From assembly GCA_905182995.1 (NCBI GenBank), contig CAJJDP010000004.1:666417-730416 (forward strand): a stretch of 64,000 nucleotides of DNA, given 5' to 3'. Positions 50,988-63,844 of the stretch are shown one piece after another (positions within the stretch are counted from its first letter, which is position 1; each line of letters opens with the position of its first letter). The DNA is from Paramecium octaurelia. Taxonomy: Eukaryota; Ciliophora; Oligohymenophorea; Peniculida; Parameciidae. Below the pieces are notes generated by a model, which was given only the letters and a program-made list of their open reading frames with translations, ran no database searches and was not told the origin of the DNA. The translations under genes and the position numbers were made by a program.

Positions 50988-52563
50988 ATGTATTTATCTG
51001 AGCTAATCCAGGATTTCTATGATCAATACACTCCCCCTGAGAAACATGTCTATGAACTAGAAACACTTCCTGATATAAAATTAGAAGAATTCGAACCTAA
51101 TCTAAATGAAGATGAAATGCTTAAATTATTAAAACAGAATGTTCAATCTGCTAAAATTAAAGAAAGTGTAAGTAGCGAACATGATAGTCTCGACAGTTCA
51201 GATTCAATTGAAAGGAGATCCACTCCTCCAAAATGTAAATAATAATAATAAGTTGATCCTCAAATCCAAATCCATGTCTAGAAAAGCTAAACCACTGTAG
51301 ATATGACAGAGTACAACAAAGTTCCTGAAGAAGTCTTGTAATTATTAGAAGGAGCTAAAGAACGCAAATCAATGCTGGGAGCAGCCATTAAAATACTAAA
51401 GGAACCAGTTTGCTATTGCAATCCCAAGGAAAACCTATTAAGATCTACTTTTTTAACACTCAATAACACATTCAAATCAATGTTACCAAAAGTACTACAG
51501 TCCTATAAGTTATTTGAATAAGCATAACTGATTATTATAATAATAATAATTACGAGTAGAGATTGCTTAGATACCCTAACAATGTTGATGCATATGAAAT
51601 TAGATTTGTTGACGATGACTTTGAATTCAAAGCAGAAATGGCTTTTGGTGCCATTGACAAAAAAAAAGAAATCCTTTCAACTCAAACCAATGTTTCTCCC
51701 TTATTGAAATAAGTAACTACAAACCACAATCCAATGATATACAAATCTTTGAAAAAATGAATCCAAATATGATCCTTATTGAGGTCCTGATTATCGACTA
51801 AAAACCTGAAAAGAATGTTACTACAAAAATGTAATTAGAGAAAAATTCTATTGTTCAAGATATATTCACTTAGATTAGTAAAAAGAATAATTAAGTAAAA
51901 TGTTATAAACTAACTTATAGATTAATTAAATAAATTATATCATTCAATTAAATGATGATGACACTCTTATAGATCTTGATTTAAGAATGCCAGTAGTTTA
52001 ATTATAGAATAAAAAAATTTAAATAAAACAAAAGACTTGGGCAGATTAGGCTGAACAATAATTTGTTAATAGTTAAAGAAGAGACACTATTACAAAGCAC
52101 GACGACCACGCCGACGCTCCCTTAAATCATATCCAAGCATTTAAATATGAAAAGTTTACAGTGGTTAAAATCAATGAAAGAGGAAAAAGATAAGATAGAA
52201 TATTAGGAATTGATCAATTCAGAATTTACAATATGAACAAAAAGGAAAATTTAGGTATCTTCTCATTTAAGATTTATCTTAGGATTGTTTGAGAGGATTT
52301 TAAACAATAAAAATTCAGGTACAAAGTTCCCATAGAGATTGATAGAAGATATAGTAGATATTAGGATTGCTCATCAATTTTTATACATTACTTTTAAATA
52401 AGAGAGTATTTTAGTAATTTATTTATTAGATGACTACAAAGAATTGAAATTTGATACTTTAGATTCTAAAATTGCCTAAAAAATATTTAAGAAGATTAAT
52501 TTTATCCGAGACTTTTAAATAGCAACTTAAAAATATAGAGCTTCTAGTTAAAAATAAGATTGA
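50988..52563 (+). CDS. SIN1/AVO1-like TORC2 subunit
   Basis: An acidic N-terminal part is followed by a CRIM-like segment (SLLLQSQGKPIKIYFFNT, then NNVDAYEIRFVDDDFEFK, matching the Y.LR..EDDGE.D pattern). A Ras-binding-like region comes next. The last domain looks like the SIN1 PH domain (EKFTVVKINERGKRQDRILG, IDQFRIYNMN). Introns near 51896-51921 and 52254-52281 are clear. Two problems remain: an in-frame TGA after TTVLQVI (near 51513), and a frame change at a run of nine A (51659-51667), where one extra A would restore the match. SIN1 is a core TORC2 subunit. The start is uncertain; ATG 50913 is a possible upstream alternative. Confidence 0.62.
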
Positions 52564-52613
52564 AATATAAAATTATTATATATCTATATTTCTTTCTTTA
52601 TTCCTTGAAAACA

Positions 52614-55600
52614 TCACATCAATCCAAATCCTTCACAATTTTATAATGCTATTTGGAGTTTCATTATCATTTTATCTATTGAATCATACTATGGCAGTAA
52701 AAATACATTAAAACAGGTATGAGCTGATGGCAATTATTCAGAATCTTAAGTAATATAAATCAACAATACTGTCTCCATGTTTTTAAATTAAAAATTTTAA
52801 TGATTTTAAACCACCTATAGGAATTCTATCTGACCCAGTGCAAAAAAACAAAAATCTTTTTTATTATTCTTCATTTAATGTTTGTAAAAATGTCCAAAAT
52901 TATCTAAACATAAATCATAAAGTTTACTTTATATATTCAGAATTGTAATCGAACCCATCATACTCCGTTGAATTCTCTAATTCCTTAAGATTTAAATGTT
53001 TTTATCCAACTATTAATTATTGTAATTCTGAGCCTGAAAATAATTTAATTCCATTTCCTTCAACCACCCTCCAAAATCCTTTTTTAAAAGAATTAAATGG
53101 TATTTCAATTGATTCATTTAAATAATAATTAGTGCATAATCTTATATATTCATGCTTATTCTATTGGGTTACCGTTATTTTAGTTCCATTAGGCTAAATA
53201 TAAATACAATAAATTATACAAGCAATTCCACATTTACAATTTTATCCCGTATAGCCTCAGAAATAGTAAAATTCAAAGCAAAGGCCTCCTCTATATTATC
53301 TTATTCATATTCAGCAAGTGCATTGAGTCCTTTATAAACTTCAAGATCTAACTCTTTCAAATCTTCAAGGCAAGTGGGTTCATTCATCAATTTTTTAAAA
53401 ATGACTTCTGGAAATTAGAGATCCAAGCACACTAATTAATTTAATTTATACCTTGATTATACAAAGCCAATCCTAAAATCGTGCCAATCAACTCATATTT
53501 AATAGGCATTTCCATATTATGTTTATTAAACCATAATATTGAGTTATTATTTTTTGGAACAAACATTCCAAAATTTTAATCAAATAGCTTTTATGTTAAT
53601 AAAGAGAAGAATTCTCTTGCTAACCCACCTTAATCGATACCTTGTTCTGCTTAAAATACAACCTAAAGTTAAGCCTTTAAATTAATATCCTTTCTTGATA
53701 GTGATACTAAAGCACTAGTTACAACATCATTACGATCAATCATCAATTATAAAAATGGTTAATATAACATTAAAGAACTTTCAAATTAGCTCTTTTAATT
53801 AATTTTAGAATCGATGGCTAGAATTTCACTTTTGAATTCCAATGGTATCACCCATGGATATTGACAAAAAGTAAAATACTATCTTTCTAAGTCTTATTTG
53901 ATATAACTATCTAATTAAATGTATTCTAATTAATTGCCATATTTCGGATACAATTTAGCAATTTCTGCTATTTGAAATCTAGTTAGATTTAATCTTTTAT
54001 GGATTTTATTAGAATTATAAAATACTTATAAAAGTTCAAGCATTGATTGAACAAATTGGATTTCTGTTTTTTTTAGTAATGGTATGTGCTTCATAGATTG
54101 CTAATTTAAGAAAATTCCCAAAACTTCTATAATTGTCTAAGTATATCTGATAAAATATTCATCAGGTAAAACTATAAGATAATTTGATAGAAGCTCCTTA
54201 TGTTCTTTACTTAAAATTAGAAATACTTCTATTATTCTATTCTCTTCTGAATATAATAAATCATAGAAGCATTTAAAATGCATAATGAGAATAATAGCTC
54301 TTACAAAATAAATATTTTATTTGTAATTTGAAACCAAATTGTCCACCCATTATCTTAGAGTTTTTGTTTCTAAAGCATCATTCACCTATTAAATGGCTGA
54401 TAAATTCAATTCTGGATTTGAATTTTTATAATTAATAACATCATAGCAATTATTAAAGCTTAGAATAAAAGATGCTCCAAAACTATTTGGAAAATTAGAC
54501 AATTCACTTAAAGTAACAATTATATCTTCCTGTAATTATTGAATAGGCTTTAATTCAATAATCTAATTCCAACACACAGTTGTCCAATCTATGGTATCCT
54601 ACTTAAACTATTCAATTAAATATTATTATAGAGATGTCTTATCAAATCCAATTTAAGAAAATATAGGATTACTTTTACAATAATTCCTATCACAAATAAA
54701 TTTACCACATCCTTTGGATGCTTTATCGTAAACATGTTTAAAATCCTCAGAACAAGAAATCTAAAATCTTTATGAATAATACTTTTCTATCCAATTAATC
54801 ATATTACCATTTTCCATTTATTTATATGTCAATAATTATTAAATCTGCATCATAAGTTCCGACAGTAAGATTTTCATTTAAAATTTCTCCATTGAAATAT
54901 CCCTAATGTTTCTGCAACTATTTAATAGCATAATCAGCTTAAAAATGCTTATGTTTCCATAATCTTATCTATTCAAGGTTAATTTCAAATTCATTTTTTA
55001 TTGCCAAAAACAATAGATATATCCAATTTTTTATGATGCAGTCTTCATCTACCTATAGAACTCCTCTTTGAGGGTGAAATACATTCAAGTATACAGATTA
55101 CTAATTTAATTATTGATGTTACTCTTAATAAGTTTACATTTAAAGAAGGAACACCTTATTAATTGAAATATACATTTCTTGGTATAGTCATACCAACACC
55201 ATACTCAATTCCCCAGACATCAATCATTAGTTTATTAACCTGACATAATATTAATAATATCCTACCAAAACAAAATCTTCGGGATATAATTTTATAATTT
55301 TTTAATTGAAGGAATCATCCATAGGATATTTTAATAGAAAATTCTCTTTACTATACAAATCGCAATTCAATGCCCCAGGCTAATTCATTAATTTATATTG
55401 TACCTTCTCTCTCTTCTCGTTTTGAGCAATCCCTTATATATAGTCAACGTAATATTTCCATTAGCGAAGCCACTATTTGGAAACAACATATAATTGCTTA
55501 GTACTATCCTTAATTGATTTCAAACTCTAAGATGATATCAATCTTACCTTACTTGTTTATTGATAAAGAATTATCTCCTTTTCAAAAGGAGTTATCTCTT

Positions 55601-55616
55601 GCCTGATTTTATTCAT
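52614..55616 (-). CDS. HECT E3 ubiquitin ligase with DUSP and AZUL domains
   Basis: The N-terminal part has a DUSP-like domain: LYVVSKQWLRQWKYYVDY, then NQPGALNCDLY, and YPEDFVLVGQQV. A 22-nt intron (GTATTATTCA...GATTTTAG, about 54756-54777) then shifts the frame into an AZUL-like zinc module, YDKASKGCGKFICDRNYC. A long helical region follows, and then the HECT domain: GLAREFFSLLTQKLF, MPIKYELIGTILGLALYN, FCTGSDRIPIGGL and HTCFNVFLLP with the catalytic Cys. It ends GFGLM at TGA 52614-52616. AZUL plus HECT is the UBE3A layout. DUSP is normally found in deubiquitinases, so the combination is unusual. Without that intron the locus would look like two overlapping genes. Confidence 0.85.
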
Positions 55617-55660
55617 TTTTTTTTTGTTTATGTAGGTTTTTTTTATAATATGAATAATTA

Positions 55661-56632
55661 TCATTAAATTTTCTTTTTCTAAATCTCATCAAAACCATTT
55701 ATCTTATTATCTTGAAATTCATGCCTAAATGTTAAATCTTATGTCTTGAGTGGCAACCTTAAATTTTGATTAAAGATTTCAAATAGATCTTAGGCCAATT
55801 ATTTTCTTAAAATTTTTTGCTAATCCCAATTTTGATGTTAGTTATTAATTTTATTCAATTTCTCAATGATTTATTTGGCAATACCTATTTCATTAATTTT
55901 ATTTTACTCTCTAAATGAAATTTGATTTCCTATTCCTTCTCTTCTTTCATCTATAACAAAAGAAAATCTAAATAGGTATTTTTAAACTACCATAATCTTT
56001 CTTACTTTTTTCCAAAGCCTCTTCTAAATTCTATATTATTTGATTCAACTCTTAATTTTTGCTCTCTGCCTAATCCGCATTCCTCCTTTATTCTATCATC
56101 TCTTATAAATTTTTATTCAAATCCTATTTTATTAGTATACGTTTATACTTATAAATTATCTCTTTCTGTTTAAAGTTTATCTATTTATTCTTGTTAATTC
56201 TGTAATTTCTCCAACAATTTGACATTTTCATTTTTTATTATTAAGGTTTCCTTATTTCTTTAAACAAGTTAATCAATTTCGTTTTACAGGGATTTAATTT
56301 AATCTTTATAATCGCTTTACAACTACTAATCTTTCAAGAGATATTGGGATTATTTTGAAAGCAATTCTTCAGACCTTTAGTCTTTTATATAAGTTTATTA
56401 ATACGGTATAGTTAGAAGTCTTTGAAAAGTTACTAATAGTTAGCCTTTATCTCGTTTAGTTCAGATTATAAAAAGTAAATTGTATTCATTAATTCCTAAT
56501 TACATCATAGATCATATATTATATTACCTAATCTTTTTAATTGGGCATAATGGAAGAATTGGAATTTTAAGGATTAAAAATTTAGAACTCCTGTGATTTT
56601 TCTACTATACAAACGATATTGTTGGGATCCAT
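55661..56632 (-). CDS. Coiled-coil protein, about 310 aa
   Basis: ATG 56632 to TGA 55661-55663. A 32-nt intron (GTAATATAAT...TAATTAG) follows the first 40 codons, and a frame change near 56350 implies another. The product is almost entirely coiled coil, rich in Gln, Lys, Glu, Asn and Leu (LLEKLQNQQEQIDKLQTERD). It ends NGFDEIQKKKIQ. Such proteins are often basal-body or cytoskeletal, but nothing specific can be claimed. Confidence 0.55.
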
Positions 56633-56785
56633 TATTAGATTATCAATTTTTTATTTAATATATTGAATTGATTATTTTTAGAAAGAAGATGACTCATATA
56701 ATATAATTAAGTTAAGTTGTATTTAAAAATTGATAACAAAATTGTATAAAAGAGCATTAACAAATATATGAATTATTCAGAGTCA

Positions 56786-57213
56786 TCAGTGAGATTTTCT
56801 GATTTTTTTTTAAATGCCAGGTTCGTTGATTCTTTATTTAAATTATCGTAGAAGTTCTTGTTCTTCTTCAGATAAAAAATTATCGTAGGAATAATCAAAA
56901 TCATTATTTTAATCATTTGAATCATTCTGTTTCAACAAGTTTATCAGATTTTTGATTGACTCGATCGATTCATATTGAGACAATTAATGATCATAGAGTA
57001 TTTTCAACTCTAATTTTGAAAGTGTGTGGTAAGCCTCATTTATTCGATGAAATTGATCTAATGCAAATGCTCGTTATTCTCTGTTTTTATCCTAAATTTA
57101 GTTAAATAAAATACAGGATGCCATCTCAAGGCCAATTTATGATATGCTTTCTTTATTTGTGGTTATTTAGCATCTCTCTTAACACCTAGGATATCATAGT
57201 GATTGCCAATCAT
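56786..57213 (-). CDS. J-domain (DnaJ-like) protein, 134 aa
   Basis: MIGNHYDILGVKRDAKQPQI opens a J domain. The essential HPD motif is split by a 23-nt intron: RWHP then DKNREQRAFALDQF. It continues HRINEAYHTLSKLELKILYD and then an acidic, Asn-rich tail ending KKIRKSH. Exons sum to 135 codons. J-domain proteins stimulate Hsp70 ATPase. There is no signal peptide, Zn finger or C-terminal substrate domain, so this is a small class C member. Confidence 0.88.
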
Positions 57214-57422
57214 TAATTTTTTTCTAATTTGCTTAAAGCTTCAAATTAATATTTATTATATAACAAAATTAACTTCTAGAATTTTCGAATTTATTTCATA
57301 AATACATTATAGAAATTTTAAATCCAAAAAGAACTCAAATAAGCCTCTAAACACCATGAATATCAATTTGTTTCAATTTAGATAATATTAATTTGACAAA
57401 TAAAACTAAATTAATAAACCCT

Positions 57423-59426
57423 TCATTCCTATATTTTATGATTGCAAACCAACTCATCCTAAGGTTCTGATTATGACGCGTCTGTCTAATTCTTAGGGTG
57501 TATCTTTGAAACTATGTATTCAATCAATAATGCCATAGTAACATTAAGAGTAAATAACACAACAACTATATAAAAACTAATAAAAAATATGTAAACTAAA
57601 TCAGTATTAAATATTTTGGCATAATTATAAGATATTACATTCCAATTATTAATAATCAATAAAAACCAACATGTGCACATCCCAGATAAAAAATCGTTAA
57701 AGTTTGCTAATTCATAATGAACTTCATCTTCATCAGAATATAGGACTTTTCCTCCAAAAAGTAATTGTCCAATGGCTGTATATAGCATAAATAGGATAAA
57801 TAAAGTTCCAAATAATTAAACTATATACTAAAAGATAGATGTTATTGAAATAATTAAAGTGGTAAAACTATTACTCTTTAAAATCCATTTACATCCTCTC
57901 AATAATCTATAGCATAATAAAATGAGTAAAGCTCTGAATGAATTATATCCAAGTAAGTTTAATATAACTAATAGAAGAATTGAAATGGAAAATAGAAATT
58001 CAACAATTAAGGATTTCTTCTTCCAAATCCTTCTTTTACCTACATAACATAATAGTAAGAGGCATTCTGCCAACATTATTGAATTACAAATTAACAGTAC
58101 ATATAATTTAAGGTTGGTAATTTTGAAAAATATCATCACAAATGAGACTAATGAAATGATTTCAATAAAAATTTCATAAAATTTATTATCTAAAATTTTG
58201 TATATCGATCTGGATATTACACTGTCAAATTATGAAATGTCTGCTAATCTTGTGATATCAGACTCTGTTCTCATTCGAAAAAATTTTTATGTTTAAAGAC
58301 TAAATCTGTGATTGTACTTGGATAAAATTTAATTTGTTTCTTTTTGCATGAGATCTTTGTAAGAAGAATAAAAGAAGGCTAACACTAAATTTATGATCAA
58401 TGTTGTGTTTATGAATTAAAATATGATAAAATATGCTACATTAGCCCTAGACTCACCATAATATGGTACATAGATATCAGGCGAATTAACTGTGGCTTGA
58501 AGTACAAATAGAATTATTACAATGCATTTTTCTGGTTATGAGAAGGGAGGCTAATCTATTTAACATATACTGCTTTCAAATTAAGGGTTATTCTTGTTCT
58601 TAAATATGGCTGATCCTAATCCAGCAAAAAATATTAAAGAAAATATCATCAAATAATAGATCTCCTTTCCTTTGTTAATTATTTAACCATAATGAAATAT
58701 TGTGGAACGTAATGTTTATCTATCTCTATAGTGATTATTAGATACTTTTAAAGTATTATAAATATTGATTTCATTAATAAACTGATATTGAAGGGAAAGT
58801 TATTTTCTAGTATCATTACTGTGATGTCATTGATAATGATTAACAACATAATTATGAATTAAACCATTGCGATTCTTTTACGATGTCGTGAATCTATTAT
58901 TGTGGTTTTGAACACCTAAGTATAATCTCTTGCAATACTTTGCTCAAACAAAGATATAGAACGATCATTATTTCAATGCAATAATATAGGTTTATGGGAA
59001 GATAAAAATCTACTATTTTTGGAATCCTTTAACCTTTATAAATGCTGCAGTATTACTAAAATATCATAGTTTTTACTTAATAGTCTACAAAATTGCACCA
59101 AGTTGGGCGCTAAAAGACTGTAATTATTAAATATAGGTAAAAAAAAACAGTTCTTATAATTTTGTGGTTTTTGTACATTTTCATCAGCCTCACAGATTTA
59201 GAGTTTTGCATATACGTGGCCCTATCTTATAATTTAGTTAAGCTTTACTTTCAATACGATTACTAAGTCGATTTAATGCATAGAACGAAGCAAAGTTATT
59301 TGAATCATTACAATAATCGATGTAATGGAGATCCAGAACCTTACTATTATTTAAATATGATTCTTTGACCTCATCGAGAGATTTAGTAGGATCCTAAGAC
59401 TTTAATGCATCATTATTTAAATTCAT
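57423..59426 (-). CDS. Two-pore-type voltage-gated cation channel
   Basis: About 12 hydrophobic segments are spread over the gene, which starts MNLNNDALKSQDP. The second half has an S4-like segment (FRALLILLCYRLLRGCKWIL) and a pore region reading ELANFNDFLSGMCTCWFLLIINNWNVISYNY. The FNDF...F.LL..NNW pattern is typical of two-pore channels. After S6 (LFTLNVTMALLIEYIVSKI) comes a short polar tail to TGA 57423-57425. Several introns are needed in the first half, which I could not fully resolve. Two-pore channels release Na+/Ca2+ from acidic organelles. It could instead be another two-repeat channel of the same superfamily. Confidence 0.65.
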
Positions 59427-60018
59427 ATAAAATTAATAAGAATTAGTTAAAACCCATTCATAATATTACATCAAGAGGAAAATTTAGATTAGATAAATCA
59501 TTTATAGAAAATAAATAAATAATTAATCAATATAAATAATTTATATATGAATTCATAATAAATGCAACTTAGCATATATTATGAAAACAAATGATCAAAT
59601 ATTTTAGGTACCTTGTTTTGTGATGTCAATTTTTACAAATTTACACTCATCACCATTCTTATTACTCAATTGTAATCATATATAGTCCATATTAAGAGAT
59701 ATTTGCAAACTTAAACGGTTATTGAAAATCAAGGAATATTGTACATCGTCAAACAAAAATAAAGAAATCATTCAATATTACATCTATATTTATCATTTAA
59801 TAAATTGGATCAGCCTGTTTTGTTATGACATAGAAACAATTATATTTAAATATACTTAATTCAATCTCTGAAAAAAAAATGAAATGGTTCTTGCTTAGAC
59901 TGTTTTTTCATTTTCATACGCCTATAGGTCGAATGAATTAGTTTTAGGTTTTAATATTAATAATTGTTCTTTATTATTATATTATTATATTTTATATTAA
60001 TATTATTATTAAGTTTTA
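59427..60018. other. AT-rich intergenic region
   Basis: About 590 bp between two divergent starts. Only short frames are present and no RNA gene is recognised. Confidence 0.5.
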
Positions 60019-60229
60019 ATGAATATTCCAAGTGAATATAAATCAGTGACTGATTACGCTGTTATTTGTGGCAAGAGATGTCAATTATTTGAAAATTTGT
60101 TAAGAGGTAGAAAACTAAAGAATTTTGAAGATTGTTTATGTAATACCTATTATATAATACTTAGATACTTGTGCAGAGCATGTAAAAGATAATATGGATA
60201 AGTTACAGGTTGATAAATATGATGAATGA
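60019..60229 (+). CDS. Small twin-CX3C protein, small-TIM-like, 61 aa
   Basis: A 25-nt intron (GTAATACCTA...ATACTTAG) gives 62 codons. The product has CGKRC and CLYTC separated by 17 residues, a twin CX3C layout like the small TIM chaperones (Tim8/9/10/13) of the mitochondrial intermembrane space. Those proteins shield membrane proteins during import. The spacing is at the long end for the family, and the usual FW before the first pair is absent. The small size and absence of other features make this a reasonable but not certain call. It ends 28 bp from the convergent SNU23 gene. Confidence 0.5.
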
Positions 60230-60257
60230 ATAATAAGATATATTATAATGATTGTAT

Positions 60258-60901
60258 TCATTTTTTTAAAAATTGCTTTAATTTTAAATCGTCTTCATCT
60301 ATTTCTTATTCATTATTCTTTGTAATAGCATTCTACTATTTGTTAGTTTATTTCTTTAACTTCTTTTCTTTCTTCTTCTATAATTATTCTTCTAATTGCC
60401 TTCTTATTTCTTCAATTGATTTGGGTTTTTCTTGAGCTTAAACTTAACTCTTAGTAGTTGATTCTTTAATTTATTGCAATTTTTCCTTGACATCAAGTGC
60501 AGTGACTTTATCAACTTTCATATTCATTCCAAGCAATCTATTATGCATAATAGAATTCAAATGATCTAACCATGATAAACTATCAGTAGCTAATTCATCA
60601 CACAATTCACAATAGAATCCACTTTGATCTTTCTTCAATCCCTCTTTGACTACATTTCTTTTTTTCCCTATGGATTCATCAATTCCCACAGAATCAGTAC
60701 GAGCCTATAATGATTTGGTGTATCTGGGATTATTCTTATCATATTCTTCATCATCACGTTCTTACTAATTAATTATGCTAAACTTACTTTATCAAAGATT
60801 TTATGTTCAATGTCCCACTTCTATTTTCCATATTCATCTACAGACTTTTTTACTACCTCTTCAACTCCTCTTCTATAAATTGGAATGTTTTGGTCAGCCA
60901 T
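60258..60901 (-). CDS. SNU23/ZMAT2-like spliceosomal zinc-finger protein
   Basis: With one 23-nt intron (GTAAGTTTAG...TTAATTAG) the frame runs cleanly. The N-terminus (YRRGVEEVVKKSVDEYGKQK then W) is followed by a matrin/U1-type C2H2 finger, FYCELCDELATDSLSWLDHL followed by NSIMHNRLLGMNMKVDKVT. This matches the SNU23 pattern FYC..C....KDS..FLDH...KKH...LGMSM.V. The C-terminus is Lys/Gln/Glu-rich, as in SNU23. The protein belongs to the tri-snRNP/B-complex stage of splicing. Confidence 0.87.
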
Positions 60902-60974
60902 TAAAAGTATAAAATATAATTATAATCATAATTTTAAAATAATGTCCCATAAAGTGCATTTTGGTATCAACTAT

Positions 60975-61972
60975 TCAAGATTGACTAATATCCCTTCCAC
61001 TTAGAATAGTAATTTTCGTTTTTGAATGGCATTCACTTTAATTTAAAAAAGCCTCTAATCTACATTTTCATATTATGCAGCCTATTATTATGATGAACAA
61101 CTAATGAATAGATATTGTCTAAAAGTACCTCTCAAATTAAATTTCTATTTTGGTTAAATTTTTCAAATTGGACAATGTTCTATTTAATTATTTGGTTGCT
61201 TATAATCCAATATTTTTCCATCTATATTATTTCATAATAGAAATTACAAAATGAGTTTGATCTCTGATAAATTTTTGAGTTTTTTTAGACATTCAGATAA
61301 CCCTATTATTGTATTATCTGTTATCTCATAGTTACCATCTCCCCAACCTTTCATATTGAGTTCTAAACTGCCTAAATTATTGAGTAAACTTATTCCATGT
61401 AACAATCTGTCTACACCTTTGTCGGTGATTCTTTAATTCTCATAAGCCCACATATTCAAATCCAATTTAAATTCACTCAATTTATCTTAGAATAAGATTG
61501 CTTAAGTCAAATAATTTAAAGAACTATCAGTAATATTTTCATTCCAATATCCCCAACTATCAAATTAGAAAATGGAATTTACCCATAAAGTCCTAAATTT
61601 AATTGATCCAATCTTGATAATTAAGAAAGACTTAAACTCAAATCCTTTACACTTCTATCCGTTAGATTAGATAAATCCAAATGCCACCTTAAATTAGCAT
61701 CTAAATACTTCTTTATTAAATCAATTGATAAAATTTTCTAAGACTTTGATAAAATTAACTCTGATGACAACTTCTCTATACATTGATCATCCAATTTTTA
61801 TTATTATTGAAAGCTTCGGATCAAATAATTAGATACATCTCTATCTAAAAATGTGGTTTTAGCCTTCTTTCATTTCTAAGCACTTATTAACTTAATTTTT
61901 TCATTATTTTATATTATTTTTTACTCTATTTATTACTTTGCTCAGATCCTTGATTTAAGATTGAGTCTCCAT
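60975..61972 (-). CDS. Leucine-rich-repeat protein, ends uncertain
   Basis: The middle (about 61850-61250) has ciliate-type LRRs of the form L.L....W.....ITD..L..L...L: RWHLDLSNLTDRSVKDL, NENITDSSLNYLTQAI, NQRITDKGVDRLLHGI and NYEITDNTIIGLSECL. A 26-nt intron (GTAAAT...GATAG) lies between two repeats. The start (ATG 61972) joins the repeats only through a long or unusual intron, and the last third changes frame. The nearest plausible stop is 60975-60977. LRRs mediate protein binding; no F-box or other domain is visible. Confidence 0.5.
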
Positions 61973-62714
61973 GATAAATACAAATATCTGTGCAAATTTA
62001 CTCAAAAGTATAATTTATTTTCATTAAATTAATAATAAAAACTGTATTGCAATTAAATTTACCGAAATTTCGACAAACAATTGATTAAGCTTCAGAAATA
62101 AATTACTGTTGTTCTAAATAGTAGAATTAATTATAAAAATACATAAAGAAAGATAAAATTTTGGAGAAATTTAAGCACATGAAGTGATAGTTAAAGCTTC
62201 TTTCTTACAAAATGTTAAATCTTGGCTTAGTATAGGTCAACTTGATATAACTAATGTCTCAATTTTAAAAAGATTAACCATCTACCATCTTTAGCCTCAA
62301 AAATTGACCAAAAATATAAATATTTTTTGAATGGTTTAAAACAAATATAATGTCTTTTTTAAATTAATATAAGTGAAAATTAACAATCTTTTTTTGCACT
62401 AATTTGAATATACCAAATTAAGTGGCTTAATCCAAATTATATATATGCAATAAAGATTTATTTCAATAATCGTCTATTTGCTATATCAATAAAAAGGAGT
62501 TTATTATTTAAGAATTAAAATTATATATAAAAATAAGTGGAGATAATTGGAGGCTTAAATAAGTAGCTGATGATGTGAGTAGAAGTACATTTAGAAAATA
62601 GAAATTATCAAATTTCGACTTATTTTTATTAATGCATTTATAAATAATATTGAGTACTTCATTAATTGGGAAATATTATTTTGGTATAATACTTTACAAT
62701 TATATTAAAATTAA
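61973..62714. other. AT-rich intergenic region
   Basis: About 740 bp with no supported gene on either strand; short frames only. Confidence 0.5.
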
Positions 62715-63629
62715 ATGATTATTATTAAATACCTTCATAATATAATTTTAAAATGTAAAAAGTACATATTGCTGCCTTTACAGACGACAAAGTTTTTATT
62801 AATTTACTGGATGTATATTTGCATAATTTATCATTTTAAGAAAGAAATTGAAAGACATGTAAAGGAGTATTTTGAAAAAGATCAACTTAATAATGAGAAT
62901 AAAATTATGACATCCAACAAGAAAAATAACAAATAATATCACTCTTTCTCTATCCTCCATAAAAATAATGTTGTTGTGAAGGATCACAAAAAAATCATTG
63001 TTAAAACATTTAGCAACAACACTAAATTTTCTGATATCAACTACAACTAATTTAATGATATCCCACTATCAGAAAGACTTGGCAAAAGAAGCAACATTGC
63101 TTAACGGAATTGTTATTTGGGACTTAAATCACAAACTTAGTAAACTTAGAGATCAGAATTTAAATCAATAAATGAAGAAATAATCTCATCTCGTCTAAGT
63201 AAGACATAAAGGAACAATAGAATGGATGCTATATAAGAGCGTTTTGAAATGTACTTATATTGTAATTTAAATAGTTGTAAGGAATACTTAGCTAATGAAT
63301 AATAGAGATTGAAGATGGTTGAAGAATAGATAGAAAAAAATCAAACTCTACTTGAAGAACTGGCCTAAGAACTTGAAATTGTGAATAGCAACAAAGCAAT
63401 TTTTAATTCCATAAAGAATTTAGATTAGCAAGTGTATAAAAATGAACTTAATTGTATTAACTACAAGAAAGTTACTTAAGAGCTCTATGAATTTATCCAA
63501 TAAATTGAAATAAAGTATTTTAAGAATTAACAGGAATTTATTTATCCATTTATTTAGAATTTAAAAACTGAATTAAATGTAATGCTTCTTGAATATGAGT
63601 CACAAATTTAACAAAATTAGGTAGAATGA
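62715..63629 (+). CDS. Unrecognised coiled-coil protein, 304 aa
   Basis: An intron-free frame of 305 codons from ATG 62715 to TGA 63627-63629. The first 65 residues include a hydrophobic stretch (TTKFLLIYWMYICIIYHF) that could be a membrane helix or could be upstream non-coding sequence. A second ATG at 62908 is a plausible alternative start. The C-terminal 150 residues form a coiled coil (EQQRLKMVEEQIEKNQTLLE). No known family. Confidence 0.55.
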
Positions 63630-63844
63630 ATGTTAACTATTTATGCTTGTAAATATAAATATAAATAAATATTAACTTCTTATTGATTCATTTAAAGCAT
63701 AGGATAGACTAAGATAATCAATACTGAATTGAATGATATACTTTTTTATTCCTTATGCAATATAAATTAAGAAAGATATAATAAAAAATAGCTTAGTTCT
63801 TATGAAATTAATGGTTATATTAATAAATTATGTTAAATGCAAAA

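Noticed and set aside
52614-55616. Two separate overlapping genes, a DUSP protein and a HECT ligase
   Set aside because: A consensus-like 22-nt intron converts the first frame exactly into the second, so one fused gene is simpler.
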